Positions 41,781 through 50,505 are shown, counted from the first letter of the stretch. The stretch is 64,000 bases of DNA from Oscillospiraceae bacterium (GCA_910574995.1 CAJTCS010000006.1:105979-169978), one strand, 5' to 3'. A program made the numbers and translations. The notes: generated from the sequence alone by a model not told the origin.

Positions 41781-42080
41781 ACTTTCATCAACTGGCGGCG
41801 CTCCACGCTCATGCTTTCCGGCATGGTGATGATGATGCGGTATCCCCTGGCCACCACCACGGAGGCCAAGCCGATCCCGGTATTGCCGGAGGTGGGTTCA
41901 ATAATGGTGGAGTCCGCCTGTAGCCTGCCACTGGCCTCGGTTTCGTCAATCATTGCCTTAGCAATACAGTCTTTCGCAGAACCGGCGGGGTTAAGCCTTC
42001 AGCCCTTCTGATTCCTCTATATGTGTCAGCTCCAGCAAGGGCGTTTTCCCTATTATTTGGTTAGCGGATGTATAGATCAT
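41385..42080 (-). pseudogene. cysK: Cysteine synthase (cysK), multiply broken
   Basis: Starts at ATG 42080 (SANQIIGKTPLLELTHIEES), then a short deletion with frameshift near 42000 removes the segment before NPAGSAKDCIAKAM, which carries the PLP-binding Lys. The next part (IIEPTSGNTGIGLASVVVAR to SGSFIPGQF) is clear. A second frameshift near 41650 leads to NIFVVGVGTGGTIIGVSQYL, then IQGIGAGYVPEVLD. The last 70 or so residues are replaced by the XRE gene. It lies 17 bases downstream of metY, so it was part of a sulfur operon. Confidence 0.8.
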
Positions 42081-42097
42081 AATAAAACCACTTCTGA

Positions 42098-43384
42098 TTA
42101 TTTCTGCGCCGCAGCGGCAAAGCCCTTCTCCAGATCAGCTAGGATATCGTCAATATGCTCCGTACCGATGGACAAGCGAATAGTGTTGGGCTTGATGCCC
42201 TGGTCCAGCAATTCTTCCGGGGAAAGCTGGGAGTGGGTGGTGGTAGCCGGGTGAATGACCAGGGACTTCACATCCGCCACGTTGGCCAGTAGGGAGAAGA
42301 TCTCCAGGTTGTCGATGAACCTGTGGGCTTCCGCCTGGCCGCCCTTGATCTCAAACGTAAAGATGGACGCGCCGCCGTTTGGGAAGTATTTTTCATATAG
42401 GACATGGTCCGGGTGGCCGGGCAGGGACGGATGGTTGACTTTCTCCACAAGCGGATGAGAGGCGAGATATTCCACCACTTTTTTGGTGTTTTCGGCATGG
42501 CGCTCCAAACGCAAGGACAAGGTCTCTACGCCCTGAAGGAGCAGGAACGCGTTGAACGGGGAGATGGTGGCCCCGGTGTCCCGGAGCAGGATGGCCCGGA
42601 TATAGGTGGCAAAAGCGGCGGGGCCGACAGCGTCTACAAAGCTGATACCATGGTAGCTGGGGTTCGGCTCCGCAATGGGCGCGTATTTCCCGGAGGCTTT
42701 CCAGTCAAATTTGCCGCTGTCTACGATGATGCCGCCCAAGGTCGTCCCATGGCCCCCGATGAATTTCGTAGCGGAGTGGACAACGATGTCGGCCCCATGC
42801 TCAATAGGACGGATGAGGAAGGGCGTGCCAAAGGTGTTGTCGATGACCAGCGGCAGGCCGTGGGAATGGGCGATTTCCGCAACGGCGTCGATGTCAGGGA
42901 TGTCGCTGTTGGGGTTGCCCAGGGTTTCCAGATAGACGGCCTTTGTATTGGTCTGGATTGCCGAGGCCACTGCGCTCAGGTCGTGTGCATCCACAAAGGT
43001 GGTCTTGATGCCGTACTGAGGCAGGGTGTGGGCCAGCAGGTTGTAGCTGCCGCCATAAATGGTTTTCTGGGCCACGATATGGTCCCTCGCCTGGGCCAGC
43101 GCCTGGATGGTGTAGGTGATAGCGGCCGCGCCGGAGGCCGTAGCCAGCGCCGCCACACCGCCCTCCAAAGCCGCAAGGCGCTTCTCCAGCACATCCTGGG
43201 TGGAGTTGGTCAAACGGCCATAGATGTTTCCGGCATCAGCCAGCCCGAATCGGGCAGCTGCGTGGGCTGAATCCCGGAAGACATAGGACGTGGTCTGGTA
43301 TATAGGCACAGCCCTGGCATCCGTAGCAGGATCGGGCTCCTCCTGCCCAACATGCAGCTGTAGGGTTTCAAATTTATAATTCAT
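42098..43384 (-). CDS. metY: O-acetylhomoserine sulfhydrylase (MetY type)
   Basis: 428 residues. A PLP-dependent Cys/Met-metabolism enzyme with the PLP Lys in VVHSATKFIGGHGTTLGG and the family start FETLQLHVGQEEPDPATDAR. It makes homocysteine from O-acetylhomoserine and sulfide in the cytosol. Length and motifs are normal. A perfect promoter drives it, and the Rrf2 regulator is divergent. The downstream cysK is broken, so this may be the remaining sulfide-fixing enzyme here. Confidence 0.9.
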   Translation of the reverse strand: MNYKFETLQLHVGQEEPDPATDARAVPIYQTTSYVFRDSAHAAARFGLADAGNIYGRLTNSTQDVLEKRLAALEGGVAALATASGAAAITYTIQALAQARDHIVAQKTIYGGSYNLLAHTLPQYGIKTTFVDAHDLSAVASAIQTNTKAVYLETLGNPNSDIPDIDAVAEIAHSHGLPLVIDNTFGTPFLIRPIEHGADIVVHSATKFIGGHGTTLGGIIVDSGKFDWKASGKYAPIAEPNPSYHGISFVDAVGPAAFATYIRAILLRDTGATISPFNAFLLLQGVETLSLRLERHAENTKKVVEYLASHPLVEKVNHPSLPGHPDHVLYEKYFPNGGASIFTFEIKGGQAEAHRFIDNLEIFSLLANVADVKSLVIHPATTTHSQLSPEELLDQGIKPNTIRLSIGTEHIDDILADLEKGFAAAAQK

Positions 43385-43426
43385 AAAGCAACCTTCCTTT
43401 CTATTCCCATTCGATGAAGTGCTTCC

Positions 43427-43455
43427 ATTATATACCTATTAACCTAGTTTGTCAA
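43427..43455 (-). promoter_or_regulatory. Consensus promoter of metY
   Basis: On the minus strand TTGACA (43455-43450) and TATAAT (43432-43427) are 17 bases apart. AT-rich repeats (acctatt, aacctag) in the spacer are possible Rrf2 sites. Confidence 0.8.
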
Positions 43456-43472
43456 TGGATATATTGCGCATC

Positions 43473-43501
43473 TTGAAACCCTATTTACCTTGTGGTATAA
43501 T
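43473..43501 (+). promoter_or_regulatory. Promoter of the Rrf2 regulator
   Basis: TTGAAA (43473-43478) and TATAAT (43496-43501) are 17 bases apart. Its -35 lies only 17 bases from the -35 of the opposing metY promoter, so one regulator could control both. Confidence 0.75.
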
Positions 43502-43525
43502 AGGAAAAAGAAAGGAGGATTTGGG

Positions 43526-43930
43526 ATGGTTTCTACAAAAGGAAGGTATGCGCTGCGGTTTCTACTGGACCTTGCGGAACACCAGGCGGAGGGGTATGTG
43601 CCGTTGAAGGATGTAGCCGGGCGCCAGGAAATTTCGGAAAAATATCTGGAAATCGTGGTGAAGGAACTGGTCAAAGGCGGTTTCCTTGCCGTCATGCGGG
43701 GAAAAGGAGGCGGCTACCGACTGAACCGCCCTTTGGAAGAATACAGCGTGAAGTCTATCCTTGCGCTTATGGAGGAGACGCTGGTGCCGGTTGCCTGCCT
43801 GAAGCCGGGACAGGCGCCTTGCCCCCGGAAAGACCGGTGCCGGACGCTGCCTCTTTGGCAGGGGTTGGACCAGGTGATTTCGGATTATCTTGAGCCGATT
43901 ACGCTGGCGGACCTAATCGTCGGAAAGTGA
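43526..43930 (+). CDS. Rrf2-family regulator with a cysteine triad
   Basis: 134 residues from ATG 43526 behind AAAGGAGG. The winged HTH is clear (MVSTKGRYALRFLLDLAEHQ, then VAGRQEISEKYLEIVVKELV). Three cysteines in VACLKPGQAPCPRKDRC are spaced C-x7-C-x5-C, which could ligate an Fe-S cluster as in IscR or NsrR. CymR, the cysteine-metabolism Rrf2 repressor, lacks such a cluster. Its divergent position to metY and cysK suggests sulfur control. Which effector it senses is open. Confidence 0.8.
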   Translation: MVSTKGRYALRFLLDLAEHQAEGYVPLKDVAGRQEISEKYLEIVVKELVKGGFLAVMRGKGGGYRLNRPLEEYSVKSILALMEETLVPVACLKPGQAPCPRKDRCRTLPLWQGLDQVISDYLEPITLADLIVGK

Positions 43931-44387
43931 GTTATCTCATGGCGCTGTCATATAGAGTCAGTACCGTTCTCGTTTGCAAGGGTCCCCTTTTCTTTAGTTT
44001 TGCGGCGCAGATTTTGGTGGGTAAAAGTTGCTTGGCTTATCTCAAATTTTATGTTACCTTCACAGAGTTGGCTGCCCTTATCACTCAAAAACTCGCTGCC
44101 TGTGGAGGCGAAACCGTCTGTTTCTTGGCTCCAAAAATTTGGATATCATCAATAAATCATCAAAATTCTTTGGTGTGTCTGTTGTGTAAATACAAACGGC
44201 TCAACCGCGCGGAAAACTGGCTGATATATTTCTGCTGATGCCATTTCCACATCCACTCCAAAACCGCGTGCCGAGGGGCGAAGATTGCCAGTGGCAATCG
44301 TTCTGAGCCGACCGAGCCGGCAGGCGAGACCAAGTCCTTCTGCCCCTGCCAAACGCTAGGTATACGAACACCACGTCAAAGATTGGT
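43931..44387. other. Non-coding stretch with a structured motif
   Basis: About 455 bases without a convincing gene on either strand. It includes the hairpin motif at 44283-44330. The remainder is low in recognisable signals. Confidence 0.45.
44283..44330 (+). repeat. Dispersed hairpin motif, copy A
   Basis: GATTGCC-AGT-GGCAATC is a seven-pair stem with a three-base loop, followed by 31 bases similar to copy B at 62912-62960 (24 of 32 aligned positions match). Stem pairs differ between copies in a compensating way. Confidence 0.5.
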
Positions 44388-44687
44388 TTGGCGGTGTATC
44401 GTAACGTGTTCGCCCTTATAGTCGAGATAGACGGCTATGAGGGCGAAACGCGTTTACAGACAAAACGCGCCACCTACAAGGACATCCAGACATGGGTCAA
44501 GGAGCGTTACGGCATCCATGTCAGCAATCTTGCCATATCCCAAACCAAGGAACTCTGCGGCCTTGCCAAGAGCGAGTATAAGGGCTATGGAGATGCCGGC
44601 AGGCGCTGTGCTCCCAAGCTGGCCGCAAAGAAAGAGGCGGCTATCCGCGAGGCGTTCATTTGGTTCGGCTTGATAGAAAAGGAATAG
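44388..44687 (+). CDS. Small protein like the C-terminal extension of RlmD/RumA
   Basis: 99 residues from a TTG. FALIVEIDGYEGETRLQTKR, then ATYKDIQTWVKERYGIHVSN and KEAAIREAFIWFGL resemble the helical C-terminal extension attached to some clostridial 23S rRNA uracil methyltransferases. The methyltransferase domain itself is absent. The frame remains open some way upstream, so the true start is uncertain. A strong terminator follows, which supports it as a transcribed gene. Confidence 0.5.
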   Translation: MAVYRNVFALIVEIDGYEGETRLQTKRATYKDIQTWVKERYGIHVSNLAISQTKELCGLAKSEYKGYGDAGRRCAPKLAAKKEAAIREAFIWFGLIEKE

Positions 44688-44696
44688 TGGAAAGAG

Positions 44697-44730
44697 GCCA
44701 TCCCGGACTTGCTGCCGGGATGGCTTTTTT
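44697..44730 (+). terminator. Rho-independent terminator
   Basis: GCCATCCCGG (44697-44706) and CCGGGATGGC (44715-44724) are perfect arms followed by six Ts. Confidence 0.9.
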
Positions 44731-44813
44731 GCATCTCCCGATGCTAAGGGGGCCGGTTAAGCGGCTGATGGGCGAATAGCCTTTGCCCCTGCCAAAGCTT
44801 TCCGCCCATGCAA

Positions 44814-44855
44814 AAGCGCCATAAGCGGTTTTCCAGCTTATGGCGCTTCTTTTTT
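44814..44855. terminator. Strong terminator
   Basis: AAGCGCCATAAGC (44814-44826) and GCTTATGGCGCTT (44836-44848) are perfect 13-base arms, followed by CTTTTTTT. It may also serve the leftward chemoreceptor gene. Confidence 0.85.
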
Positions 44856-45015
44856 TGAGGGGGCGGCCTGCGTCTACAAAACGGTAAGCCTGCCCCCATT
44901 GTCCCTACAACCGTTTTTCATATCCCCAGCGGCCTTGGAAGCAGATGGGGGGGAGGGTCCGTTTCAAAGGGGGCGGCTTGCAAACAAGGCCCTGGGCCAT
45001 GCTGTGGGGTTATTC

Positions 45016-46602
45016 TTATAAATTTGCCAAAGATTCCATCTGCTTTTGCAGTTCGCCCACGATTTCCCCGTTAGTCGACATCCCTTCCGTAATCCCGGCC
45101 ATATCCGCCACCAGGTCTTGGGTGCGCCCCGCCGCGCCGTTTACGCCCTCCGCCGCGCCGCCGATAGCGCCGGAAATATTGGCGATAGAGGCCGCCACCT
45201 CGTCCATAGCGGCCCGCAGGCGTTCTACCCGGCTGTTAAAGGCTTCAATGCTGCTCTCTACATAGATCGCGTCGTCACGGTACTGCTTGCCAGAAGCCGC
45301 CGAACGCTGGAATTGCTCCAGCACGGCATGGCCCAAATAATCTACCAGCTCTTGGGCGCTGCCAGAAAGGTAGTCCACAGCCCCGGTAACTATGCCGCTT
45401 ACCCGCTGGATGCGCCCGGCCGTCTCGGCGCAGGAATCGGCCAGGCTGCGTATCTCCTGGGCCACCATGGAAAAGCCCTTGCCGGCGGCCCCAGCCCGGG
45501 CCGCTTCAATAGAGGCGTTTACGGCAATCAGGTCGGTAGAGGAGGAAATGGACAGGATGTCCTTTGTCAGGCTGCCAATTTCCCCCACGCTTTTGCTCTT
45601 CTCAATGGCTGTGCTCAGCTGGGATACGATTTCCCCGGTCCGCGCGCGGACCGATTCCATGTTCTTGCGGGCCGTTTCCTCAATCTCCTCGGCCCGCCCC
45701 CGCATCTTTGCGGAATAGGCGGTAATGGCGGCGCACTCCTGGGCCATATCCTGGGCGTCGGCCCGGGTCCCGGCGGCGCTGGCGCTGATGTCCCCGGCGC
45801 TGCTGGAAACCTCCTCCAGCGCGGCGGAAAGCTGGGAGGTCAGGCTGGAAAGGGCCTGTACGCTGTTGCTGGAGCTATGGATGCGCCCGCGCACCTGCCC
45901 CACCACGCCGCCCAAACGCTGGGAGCTGTCCTGCAGCGTGCCCACAGCCTGGCGGATGGGGGCGACAACGTATTTTTGTATGATGCGGAACGCCGCCGCC
46001 ACCAGGGCAACCCCCGCGGCCAGGGTGCAGGCGCTGATAATCAGAGAAGTCAGGTATACGATAAACAGCCTGTCCTGGGCGGCGCCCGCCTGGGCGCTGG
46101 CAGAGGCGTACAGCGCGTCGATCCGGCCTTCCGCCGAGCTGCCGTAAGAAGCCACGTCCCCATTGGCCATGGTGTAGGCCTCTTGGGTTTTGCTGTCCGC
46201 GCTGGCGCACACCAGCTTTACCAGGGCGTGCTTGAAAGCGGCGTAATCCTCTAAAAGCGCCTGATACGTCCCCGCCTCTTCCTCTGGGACAAAGCTTTCA
46301 TAGGCGGCCAGCTGCCCGTCCAGTGCCTTTTCCTCTTCCTTGATTTCCTGCACCAGCCGGATCATGGTGCTGTGGTCTGCCGCGACAATGTGGGACAAGG
46401 CCAGCCGGTGTATGCCCATCATAGACCGCCGGATCTCCTCCAGCTTGGTCTCGCTTGCCATATAGGTGTCAACGATAGTACCGGCGTTGGCGTTGACGTT
46501 GTTGACGCCAAACACGGCCAATATGTTGGAAAGCAGCGTCACAAGGCCCAATAGGACGATGGGCAGGATCAGGCGCTGCTGCAGGGTCAGCTTGCCTTTC
46601 AT
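45016..46602 (-). CDS. Methyl-accepting chemotaxis protein
   Basis: 528 residues. Membrane helix 1 at residues 12-34, a four-helix-type extracellular domain (about 35-185), helix 2 at 186-210, then a HAMP-like linker and the cytoplasmic signalling domain with the conserved tip region (SSTDLIAVNASIEAARAGAA, then GKGFSMVAQEIRSLADSCAE). It relays ligand signals to CheA/CheW. The gene follows a solute-binding lipoprotein gene in the same direction, which may present the ligand. No che genes are in the window. Confidence 0.85.
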   Translation of the reverse strand: MKGKLTLQQRLILPIVLLGLVTLLSNILAVFGVNNVNANAGTIVDTYMASETKLEEIRRSMMGIHRLALSHIVAADHSTMIRLVQEIKEEEKALDGQLAAYESFVPEEEAGTYQALLEDYAAFKHALVKLVCASADSKTQEAYTMANGDVASYGSSAEGRIDALYASASAQAGAAQDRLFIVYLTSLIISACTLAAGVALVAAAFRIIQKYVVAPIRQAVGTLQDSSQRLGGVVGQVRGRIHSSSNSVQALSSLTSQLSAALEEVSSSAGDISASAAGTRADAQDMAQECAAITAYSAKMRGRAEEIEETARKNMESVRARTGEIVSQLSTAIEKSKSVGEIGSLTKDILSISSSTDLIAVNASIEAARAGAAGKGFSMVAQEIRSLADSCAETAGRIQRVSGIVTGAVDYLSGSAQELVDYLGHAVLEQFQRSAASGKQYRDDAIYVESSIEAFNSRVERLRAAMDEVAASIANISGAIGGAAEGVNGAAGRTQDLVADMAGITEGMSTNGEIVGELQKQMESLANL

Positions 46603-46658
46603 GGAATCCCCTCCGAGAAATATTTTTAAAATCCCAATAGCCGCCGGGCGAAAACGCC

Positions 46659-47891
46659 CTACCGGGCCGTTACCCCCTCTACCAGCTTATCCAGCTGCGC
46701 CTGCAAAGGGGCGCCGCCCGGGTTGCCCAGCGCCATATTCCCGGCAAACTCGGAAACCGGGTCCCAGAATTTCCCGCCTACCCGCTGCAGCTGTGAAAAC
46801 TCCGACTGGGCCAGCAGGGCCGCGATAGCCGGGGAACCCTGTACCTGGGAAGAGTTGGCCGCGCGTATGTTGGAAGGCCCCTGCCCCCGCTGCGCGAAAC
46901 GGAGGGCCTGCCCGTTCTCGTTGGTAATCCATTCGGCCAGCCGGGCCGCCCATTGTGCCTCAGGCGAATAGGCGTTGACCCCGATCAGCTTGCACCCGGA
47001 GAAAGAGGCCATCTGTATTTGCCGCCCGGCGCAGTCGAAGGTGGGCAGCTTGGCGGCCCCGGTGTTTTCGCCCCATGCCTCTTCCACCGCCACCGCGTTC
47101 CACACGCCGCTGACCCCCGCCGCCACCGAGCCGTCCTGTACCCCGGCCAGGAAATCCGTGTCCAGCCGGCTGGCAAACCCCGGGCTGGCCGCAATGTCCA
47201 GCATGGCCTGGGCCACGTCCACCCCGCGCACGGGCCCCTCGGTGCTGTTCCAGGTGCAGGTGTTGGTGATGCCGTCGTCGTTTATCCGCACTTCCATGCC
47301 GGTGTTGCCGAAAAAGGCGTACACGTACCAGGCCGAGGACCAGTCCATCGTTACCACCCGCCCGGCTTCAGCCGCCGCTTCCACCAGGCGGTTAAAGCTT
47401 TGCACGTCCTCTTCTGTAAAATAAGCCTTATTATAATATAGGAAATAGCCGTTGTCCGCCGTCAGGGGATAGGCGTAAAGCTCGCCGTCTACGCTGGCCG
47501 CTTCCACGGCGGCGGGCAGGTTGGCGCTGCGCAGGCCCTCCGCGTCTTCCAGGGGGGCCAGGGCCCCGGCCGCCGCCAATGCCGCCAACTGGTCGTCCGC
47601 AAAGGCGAACACGTCTGGCCCGCCCTCCAGGTCGGCCAGCAGGGCATCCTTGCATCCCGATTCACTCTGGGCCTGATAGGTGATTTCAAAATCCGCCTGC
47701 CCCGCATACTGCTTTTGGAACGAAGCGAAAAGTTCCCCCAGCAGTTCTTCGTCCTCCTGGGCCCCCCACACGGTCAGGGCCACGGTCCGGGGCACCGGCT
47801 CGTCCTCCTGCGGCGCGGGTTCCCGGCTTGTACAGGCCGCCAGCAGAAGCAGTATGCCCGCCGCTGCCAACATGAAACTTTTTCGAACCAT
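46659..47891 (-). CDS. Extracellular solute-binding lipoprotein (sugar type)
   Basis: 410 residues. A lipoprotein signal peptide (SFMLAAAGILLLLAACTS) with the lipobox Cys at about residue 20, then a family 1 binding protein (VALTVWGAQEDEELLGELFA, LYAYPLTADNGYFLYYNKAY). Such proteins usually deliver sugars or peptides to an ABC importer. No permease or ATPase genes lie nearby; instead a chemoreceptor gene follows 56 bases later. A chemosensory role is therefore possible, though it could serve an unlinked importer. Confidence 0.85.
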   Translation of the reverse strand: MVRKSFMLAAAGILLLLAACTSREPAPQEDEPVPRTVALTVWGAQEDEELLGELFASFQKQYAGQADFEITYQAQSESGCKDALLADLEGGPDVFAFADDQLAALAAAGALAPLEDAEGLRSANLPAAVEAASVDGELYAYPLTADNGYFLYYNKAYFTEEDVQSFNRLVEAAAEAGRVVTMDWSSAWYVYAFFGNTGMEVRINDDGITNTCTWNSTEGPVRGVDVAQAMLDIAASPGFASRLDTDFLAGVQDGSVAAGVSGVWNAVAVEEAWGENTGAAKLPTFDCAGRQIQMASFSGCKLIGVNAYSPEAQWAARLAEWITNENGQALRFAQRGQGPSNIRAANSSQVQGSPAIAALLAQSEFSQLQRVGGKFWDPVSEFAGNMALGNPGGAPLQAQLDKLVEGVTAR

Positions 47892-47995
47892 ACATCATCA
47901 TGCCTTTCCATAGCTTTTGCAAGCGGCGCCGGCGGGATTGTGCAAAGGGTGCGTCCCCCGCATATATCCAGCCTGCGCAAAGCGCAACTATATAT

Positions 47996-48024
47996 ATTAT
48001 ATCATAGCGCAGTTTCCCTGGCAA
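47996..48024 (-). promoter_or_regulatory. Promoter of the binding protein and chemoreceptor
   Basis: On the minus strand TTGCCA (48024-48019) and TATAAT (48001-47996) are 17 bases apart. Confidence 0.7.
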
Positions 48025-48163
48025 CCCCTTTGGCGCTGTGAAAAATATAAACGGGAAACGGCGGCGGGCGTCCGTCCCCTGGGCTTATGGGCCTGCCCTT
48101 ACAAGGCTTATGGGAAGTCAAAAGGGGGATAAGGGGAGCGGGGCCCCAGGGGGCATGTACAGT

Positions 48164-48192
48164 TTGACAAACGGGAAGCAAAGGGGTATAAT
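48164..48192 (+). promoter_or_regulatory. Consensus promoter of the esterase operon
   Basis: TTGACA (48164-48169) and TATAAT (48187-48192) are 17 bases apart, about 100 bases before the esterase ATG. Confidence 0.85.
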
Positions 48193-48231
48193 TTATTATT
48201 AATTATAGTATGTAAGCGGGAGCGGGGATCT

Positions 48232-48258
48232 CCGCGGGGGCCGGCCCAGGCCCCGCGG
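48232..48258 (+). promoter_or_regulatory. Strong hairpin in the esterase leader
   Basis: CCGCGGGGGCC (48232-48242) pairs with GGCCCCGCGG (48249-48258) in the 5' leader. No T-run follows, so it is more likely an mRNA-stabilising or regulatory structure than a terminator. Confidence 0.5.
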
Positions 48259-48293
48259 CGTTTACCAGCCAGCTGGAATGAAGAGGAGCCGGT

Positions 48294-49229
48294 ATGCCCA
48301 TTAACAAAGCCATGCGCGCGGCGCTTAGCCTGCTGTCATACCCAGAGCTGGACGTGGAAAAAACGTACCTGGTAGAGCGGAAGCTGCAAAAGCTTACGGC
48401 CCGGCGTGCCAGGAAGCCCTGGCTTTACCGGGTGTGGGAGCACACGGTTTCCTCTGGCGGATACCGGGTCCCTATGCGGGTCTTCACCCCCAAGCAGCCG
48501 GCAATGGGCTGCGTGCTCCTCTTTTTTCACGGCGGCGGCTGGGTAACGGGGTCTATCGACTCTTACGACGGGATCTGTGGGGACATGGCCGCCCAAACCG
48601 GCTGCACGGTGGCCTCGGTAGATTACCGGCTTGCCCCAGAGCACCGTTTCCCCGCCGCCGCGGAGGATTGCTACGCGGCGGCCCGGGAAGTCTTCCTGCA
48701 CAGCGGCCTGCTGGGGGTCCTCCCGGAGGACGTGGTGCTTATCGGGGACAGCGCCGGGGGCAATTTGGCTGCGGCGGTCTCCCTTATGGCGCGGGACCGC
48801 GGGGAGTTCCTCCCCCGGCGGCAGATCCTGATTTACCCTGCGGTGGGCAGCGACCACACAGAGGGCTCGCCCTTCCCCTCTGTGCGGGAGAACGGGACGG
48901 GCTACCTCCTTACGTCCAAGCGCGTGCGGGACTTTTTCGCCCTATACCGTGCCCAAGAGGCGGACCTGGAAAACCCCTATTTTGCGCCGCTGGCCGCGGG
49001 AACGTTTGCAAACCAGCCGGATACCCTGTTGATTACGGCGGAATTCTGTCCTTTGCGGGACGAGGGGGAAGCCTATGGGGAAAAGCTGCGGGAAGCGGGG
49101 AACTATGTGGAGGTCCACCGGATCCCCGACGCCCTGCACGGCTTCTTCTCCCTTCCCCCGCGGTTTAAACAAGTCCAAAAGACATATGCCCTGATGACCG
49201 CTTTTTTGGAGGGGGATTATGGACGATAG
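48294..49229 (+). CDS. Alpha/beta hydrolase (hormone-sensitive-lipase-like esterase)
   Basis: 311 residues. The oxyanion motif FHGGGWVTGS and the nucleophile elbow GDSAGGNLAAA place it in the HSL/GDSAG esterase family; the Asp and His are in the C-terminal part (DALHGFFSLP). It cleaves acyl or acetyl esters in the cytosol. Its last codons overlap the acyltransferase-like gene by 11 bases. The pairing suggests cycling of an acyl group on the same kind of substrate; that is inference. Confidence 0.8.
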   Translation: MPINKAMRAALSLLSYPELDVEKTYLVERKLQKLTARRARKPWLYRVWEHTVSSGGYRVPMRVFTPKQPAMGCVLLFFHGGGWVTGSIDSYDGICGDMAAQTGCTVASVDYRLAPEHRFPAAAEDCYAAAREVFLHSGLLGVLPEDVVLIGDSAGGNLAAAVSLMARDRGEFLPRRQILIYPAVGSDHTEGSPFPSVRENGTGYLLTSKRVRDFFALYRAQEADLENPYFAPLAAGTFANQPDTLLITAEFCPLRDEGEAYGEKLREAGNYVEVHRIPDALHGFFSLPPRFKQVQKTYALMTAFLEGDYGR

Positions 49230-50505
49230 GAATTACCTGCCCTGGTGGAGGCTGGACAACGCCGCGAAGATATTCCCTTCTACAAGCTCGGCGCACGACT
49301 CGAAGGTGTTCCGCTTTTTCTGCGAGCTGGAGGAAGAGGTGGAGCCAGGGGCCTTACAGGCGGCCCTGGACAAAACCATGGGGCAGTTCCCCCTTTACCG
49401 CTGCGTGCTTAGGCGGGGCTGGTTCTGGTATTATTTGGAGGACAGCCCCCTTCCCGCCCTGGCGCGCCCAGAGGGGCTTCCCCCTTGCTTTCCCATCTAC
49501 CCCTCCCCCCGGCGCAGCCTGCTGTTCCGCGTGCTTTACTACCGCAAAAGGGTCAGCCTGGAGGTGTACCACGTCCTGTCTGACGGGGCCGGGGCGCTTG
49601 ACTTCCTGCGGGCCCTGGTCTGCGAATACCTCCGCCTGCGCCACCCAGAGGCGGGCCTTCCGGCTGGCGGCGCGCTGGCCCCAGGCGTGTCTGGGCGGCA
49701 AAAGGAAGCGGACAGCTTCCAGAAATATTACGAGAAGCCAGCCCGGCGGTTCGGCCTTCCCCCTTCCGCTTATCAAATCCGCGGGGACCGCCTGCCCAGG
49801 AACCAGCTGGCCATTTTAGAGGGCCGTATCCCTACCCGGGACCTGCTGGCCTGCGCCCGTTCCCGGGGCGCGACGATTACCGAGCTGCTGACAGCGGTCC
49901 TGCTGCGTTCCATCCACGACGGCATGCGGGTTCGGGACCAGCGGAAGCCGGTGGCCGTTACCGTCCCTGTAAACCTGCGGAATTATTTCCCCTCTTTCTC
50001 CTCGCGGAACTTTTTCGCTATTATCCATGTGGGATATGACTTTGGCAAAAACCCGGGCAGCCTGGAGGCCGTGCTGGCCTCGGTCAAGCAGGGCTTTCAA
50101 GAAAAGCTTACCGCAGAGCGGCTGAAAGAGCAGATGAACAGCCTGTGCGCGTTAGAGCACAATTTCCCCGCGCGGGTTGCGCCGCTGCCTGTAAAAGACA
50201 TTGTTTTGCGGTGCGCCAACCGCATGGCCGGCCACGCCGCCACCGCCTCTTTCTCCAATGTGGGGAGGGTTTCCATGCCGGAAGGCGTGGAAAAGCATAT
50301 CCGGCAGTTTGGCGTCCTTGCCTGCGCGGGGTGCCTGCAGGCCTGCGCCGTTTCCTTTGGGGACAGCTTTGTCATCACGTTTGCCAGCCCGTTCCGCTCC
50401 CGTGAGACAGAACGGGTGTTTTTTCAAGAGCTTTCCCAGCTTGGGCTGGGCGTTACGCTGACTACAAATGTGGAAGATGAGGTGGGGCAAAATGCGGTTC
50501 TGTAA
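49219..50505 (+). CDS. Condensation-domain-like acyltransferase
   Basis: 428 residues. The motif EVYHVLSDGAGALDF is the HxxxDG active site of the condensation/alcohol acetyltransferase superfamily, and PVNLRNYFPSFSSRNFF is a further family hallmark. It would move an acyl group from a thioester to an alcohol or amine. It lies between the esterase and the DUF6320 membrane gene with overlaps on both sides, so the three act together. The substrate is unknown. Confidence 0.75.
   Translation: MDDRNYLPWWRLDNAAKIFPSTSSAHDSKVFRFFCELEEEVEPGALQAALDKTMGQFPLYRCVLRRGWFWYYLEDSPLPALARPEGLPPCFPIYPSPRRSLLFRVLYYRKRVSLEVYHVLSDGAGALDFLRALVCEYLRLRHPEAGLPAGGALAPGVSGRQKEADSFQKYYEKPARRFGLPPSAYQIRGDRLPRNQLAILEGRIPTRDLLACARSRGATITELLTAVLLRSIHDGMRVRDQRKPVAVTVPVNLRNYFPSFSSRNFFAIIHVGYDFGKNPGSLEAVLASVKQGFQEKLTAERLKEQMNSLCALEHNFPARVAPLPVKDIVLRCANRMAGHAATASFSNVGRVSMPEGVEKHIRQFGVLACAGCLQACAVSFGDSFVITFASPFRSRETERVFFQELSQLGLGVTLTTNVEDEVGQNAVL

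Noticed and set aside
44149-44352. Minus-strand open frame of 67 codons in the intergenic region
   Set aside because: It reads through the hairpin motif and lacks a ribosome site; better explained as conserved non-coding DNA.
45046-46254. Long plus-strand frames over the first chemoreceptor, and similar ones over other GC-rich genes
   Set aside because: GC-rich codon use opens shadow frames. The composition is skewed to Gly, Arg, Pro and Ala and no domain is seen.
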